The notes beneath the pieces were generated by a model. It ran no database searches and was not told the origin of the DNA. It saw only the letters and a program-made list of their open reading frames with translations. DNA of 19,182 nt from Annulohypoxylon bovei var. microspora (lineage: Eukaryota > Ascomycota > Sordariomycetes > Xylariales > Hypoxylaceae), in NCBI GenBank assembly GCA_022836615.1, contig MU405485.1, positions 1 through 19,182 on the forward strand, read 5' to 3'. How positions within the stretch are numbered: position 1 is the stretch's first letter; each line of letters starts with the position of its first letter. Positions 17,713 to 19,182 of the stretch are shown piece after piece. Both the position numbers and the translations under genes were made by a program.

Positions 17713-19182
17713 AAATAAATTTTTTAAATAAATTAAAATATCATTTATATACGTTATATAAAAATCGTTAAAAAACGAAAAAAAAGTTTAATTAATATAC
17801 TTTTAAAATATATTAAACTTATTATTTAACTTAAAAAAAAGCACGTGGTATTTATATAATTTAAAATAAATTTAAAAAATAATAAAATTTTTTAAAATAA
17901 AATTTATTTTAATATAATAAAAAACTTAATAAATATTAAACTTTATAAAAACCTTAATTTTAAAAATCCTTTTTAACGTTTTATTAATTAAAAAAAAAAA
18001 GTAATAATCTTTTTTAATATAAACATTTAATTCCCGGTAATCGACATAAAACTTTAAACCATTTTTTAATTTTTTTACGAAAAAAATAAAAGATTTATAT
18101 TTAACCGTATTAAATACGATCCACTTTTTACGTAAATGGTTTAATAAATATTTTTTTAAAACCCGTAAATGCTTCGTATTTATATTATAAAAAAATTATA
18201 ATTTAATAAAATTAATGTTTTTTTATAATTTATTCCCGGGTAAAGTTATTTTTTTATTATAATTTTTTTTAAAAAATTAAATTAAATTTTTAATATAATA
18301 AAGTAAAAGCGTTTAATAACCCGTAAATTACATTAAAGTTTTATTAAAAACGCCACATTTTTTTAATAAACGTTAAGCTTAAAATTAAATAAATGTTTAT
18401 AATAAATAATAATATAAAATACATTAAAAACTTAATAAAAAATTAAAAAAAAAAAAAAAATAATAACGGAAAATTATCGATTCATTTTAATTATAAGGTT
18501 TATCGTAAAATATATAAATATTATAATAATTTATTTTTCTTTTAAAGTACGAAATTAAAAGCGATTACGGCGTTTTATATTTTTTTATATAATTTTATTT
18601 ACGTTTTTTCGAAAAATAAAAAGTTTTAACGTAATATTAAAAACGTAATAATAACGGGGAAATAACGATTCGGGGAAAATTAACCGTTAACGCCGGTTAT
18701 TTAATATAATGTTATATTTCGTTAAAAATTTAAACTTTAATATTATTTAAAATTAAAAACAATCCTTTAAGTTTATTAAAAAAATAAATATATTATGAAA
18801 ATTTTTATTTTATATTTAAATGTTAATATAAATTACTTTATTAATTTAATTAATAATTTATCCGTTAAAGCTTTTAATTATAATAAATTAATTAAATTAA
18901 ATGGTAAAGAAATTTTATGCATTTATTATTAAATGCGCGTTTTATTAATTAATAATTATATACGTTTATATTTTAATATTTATTAACGTTTATATTATTA
19001 TTACCACGTTTATATTTCGTAAACGAATCGATATATTAATCACGAATTATAATTTTTTTATTATGAAATTAAAAAAATTAAAATTAATAAAAGTAAATAT
19101 TAATAAATAAATATATAAAAAAAAACTTAAATTAAAAGCTTTATTTAAACGTTATTTTCCTTTAATTTTAAATTAATATTAT
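17708..19182 (-). mobile_element. Element 3, second part: minus-strand chromovirus fragment (gag end to RT), runs off the window
   Basis: The reverse complement follows element 1 from about 4259 at the left to about 2679 at the window end, so it covers the RT core, the linker, protease and the end of gag. The YIND version of the RT motif is visible near 17742-17753. The mapping sum changes from 21967 to 21863 between 18121 and 18313, which shows a deletion of about 104 bp near 18217-18222, in the stretch before the RT. It retains CG dinucleotides but few other C contexts. The gag start and one LTR should lie beyond the right edge. Confidence 0.92.

Overview
The window reads as an AT-rich, repeat-packed block from a filamentous ascomycete (Pezizomycotina-like) genome. 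Most of it is about 80-90% A+T and is built from copies of a Ty3/Gypsy chromovirus that carry the mark of RIP or a RIP-like process: C-to-T and G-to-A changes, CAA and TGG codons turned into stops, and frames otherwise kept. I see no intact host gene, no rRNA and no complete tRNA. The lineage is inferred from the mutation pattern and the element type; I cannot name a species.

Layout. 1-714: unassigned AT-rich relic. 715-7065: element 1, a complete LTR chromovirus (217-bp LTRs, target duplication GTGAA/ATGAA, gag frame then pol frame with PR-RT-RNase H-IN-chromodomain). 7066-7874: a second unassigned AT-rich relic. 7875-8605: a 715-bp non-autonomous inverted-repeat element of normal base composition with an 8-bp target duplication. 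8606-9457: AT-rich low-complexity DNA with an 18-bp minisatellite. 9458-10745: a GC-rich, strongly G-skewed island with a 12-bp array, a large GTACGG-based minisatellite, a G-quadruplex-type run and a Pol III B-box followed by T7 on the minus strand. 10746-11390 and 17708-19182: two halves of element 3, a minus-strand copy of the same chromovirus. 11391-17707: element 2, a complete plus-strand copy that split element 3 and made a perfect TAAAA duplication.

How it fits together. Element 3 is older than element 2, which landed in its reverse transcriptase region. All three copies were then heavily mutated. Element 1 keeps its pol frame with no indel over about 4 kb. Element 2 has three small length changes at homopolymer runs, and element 3 has a deletion of about 104 bp. 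The inverted-repeat element and the GC island contrast sharply with the mutated DNA: they are either younger than the mutation process or invisible to it.

The points most worth following are the CpG-sparing mutation spectrum, the nested-element chronology, the inverted-repeat element, the better preserved 5' LTRs, and the G-rich island abutting the broken end of element 3.
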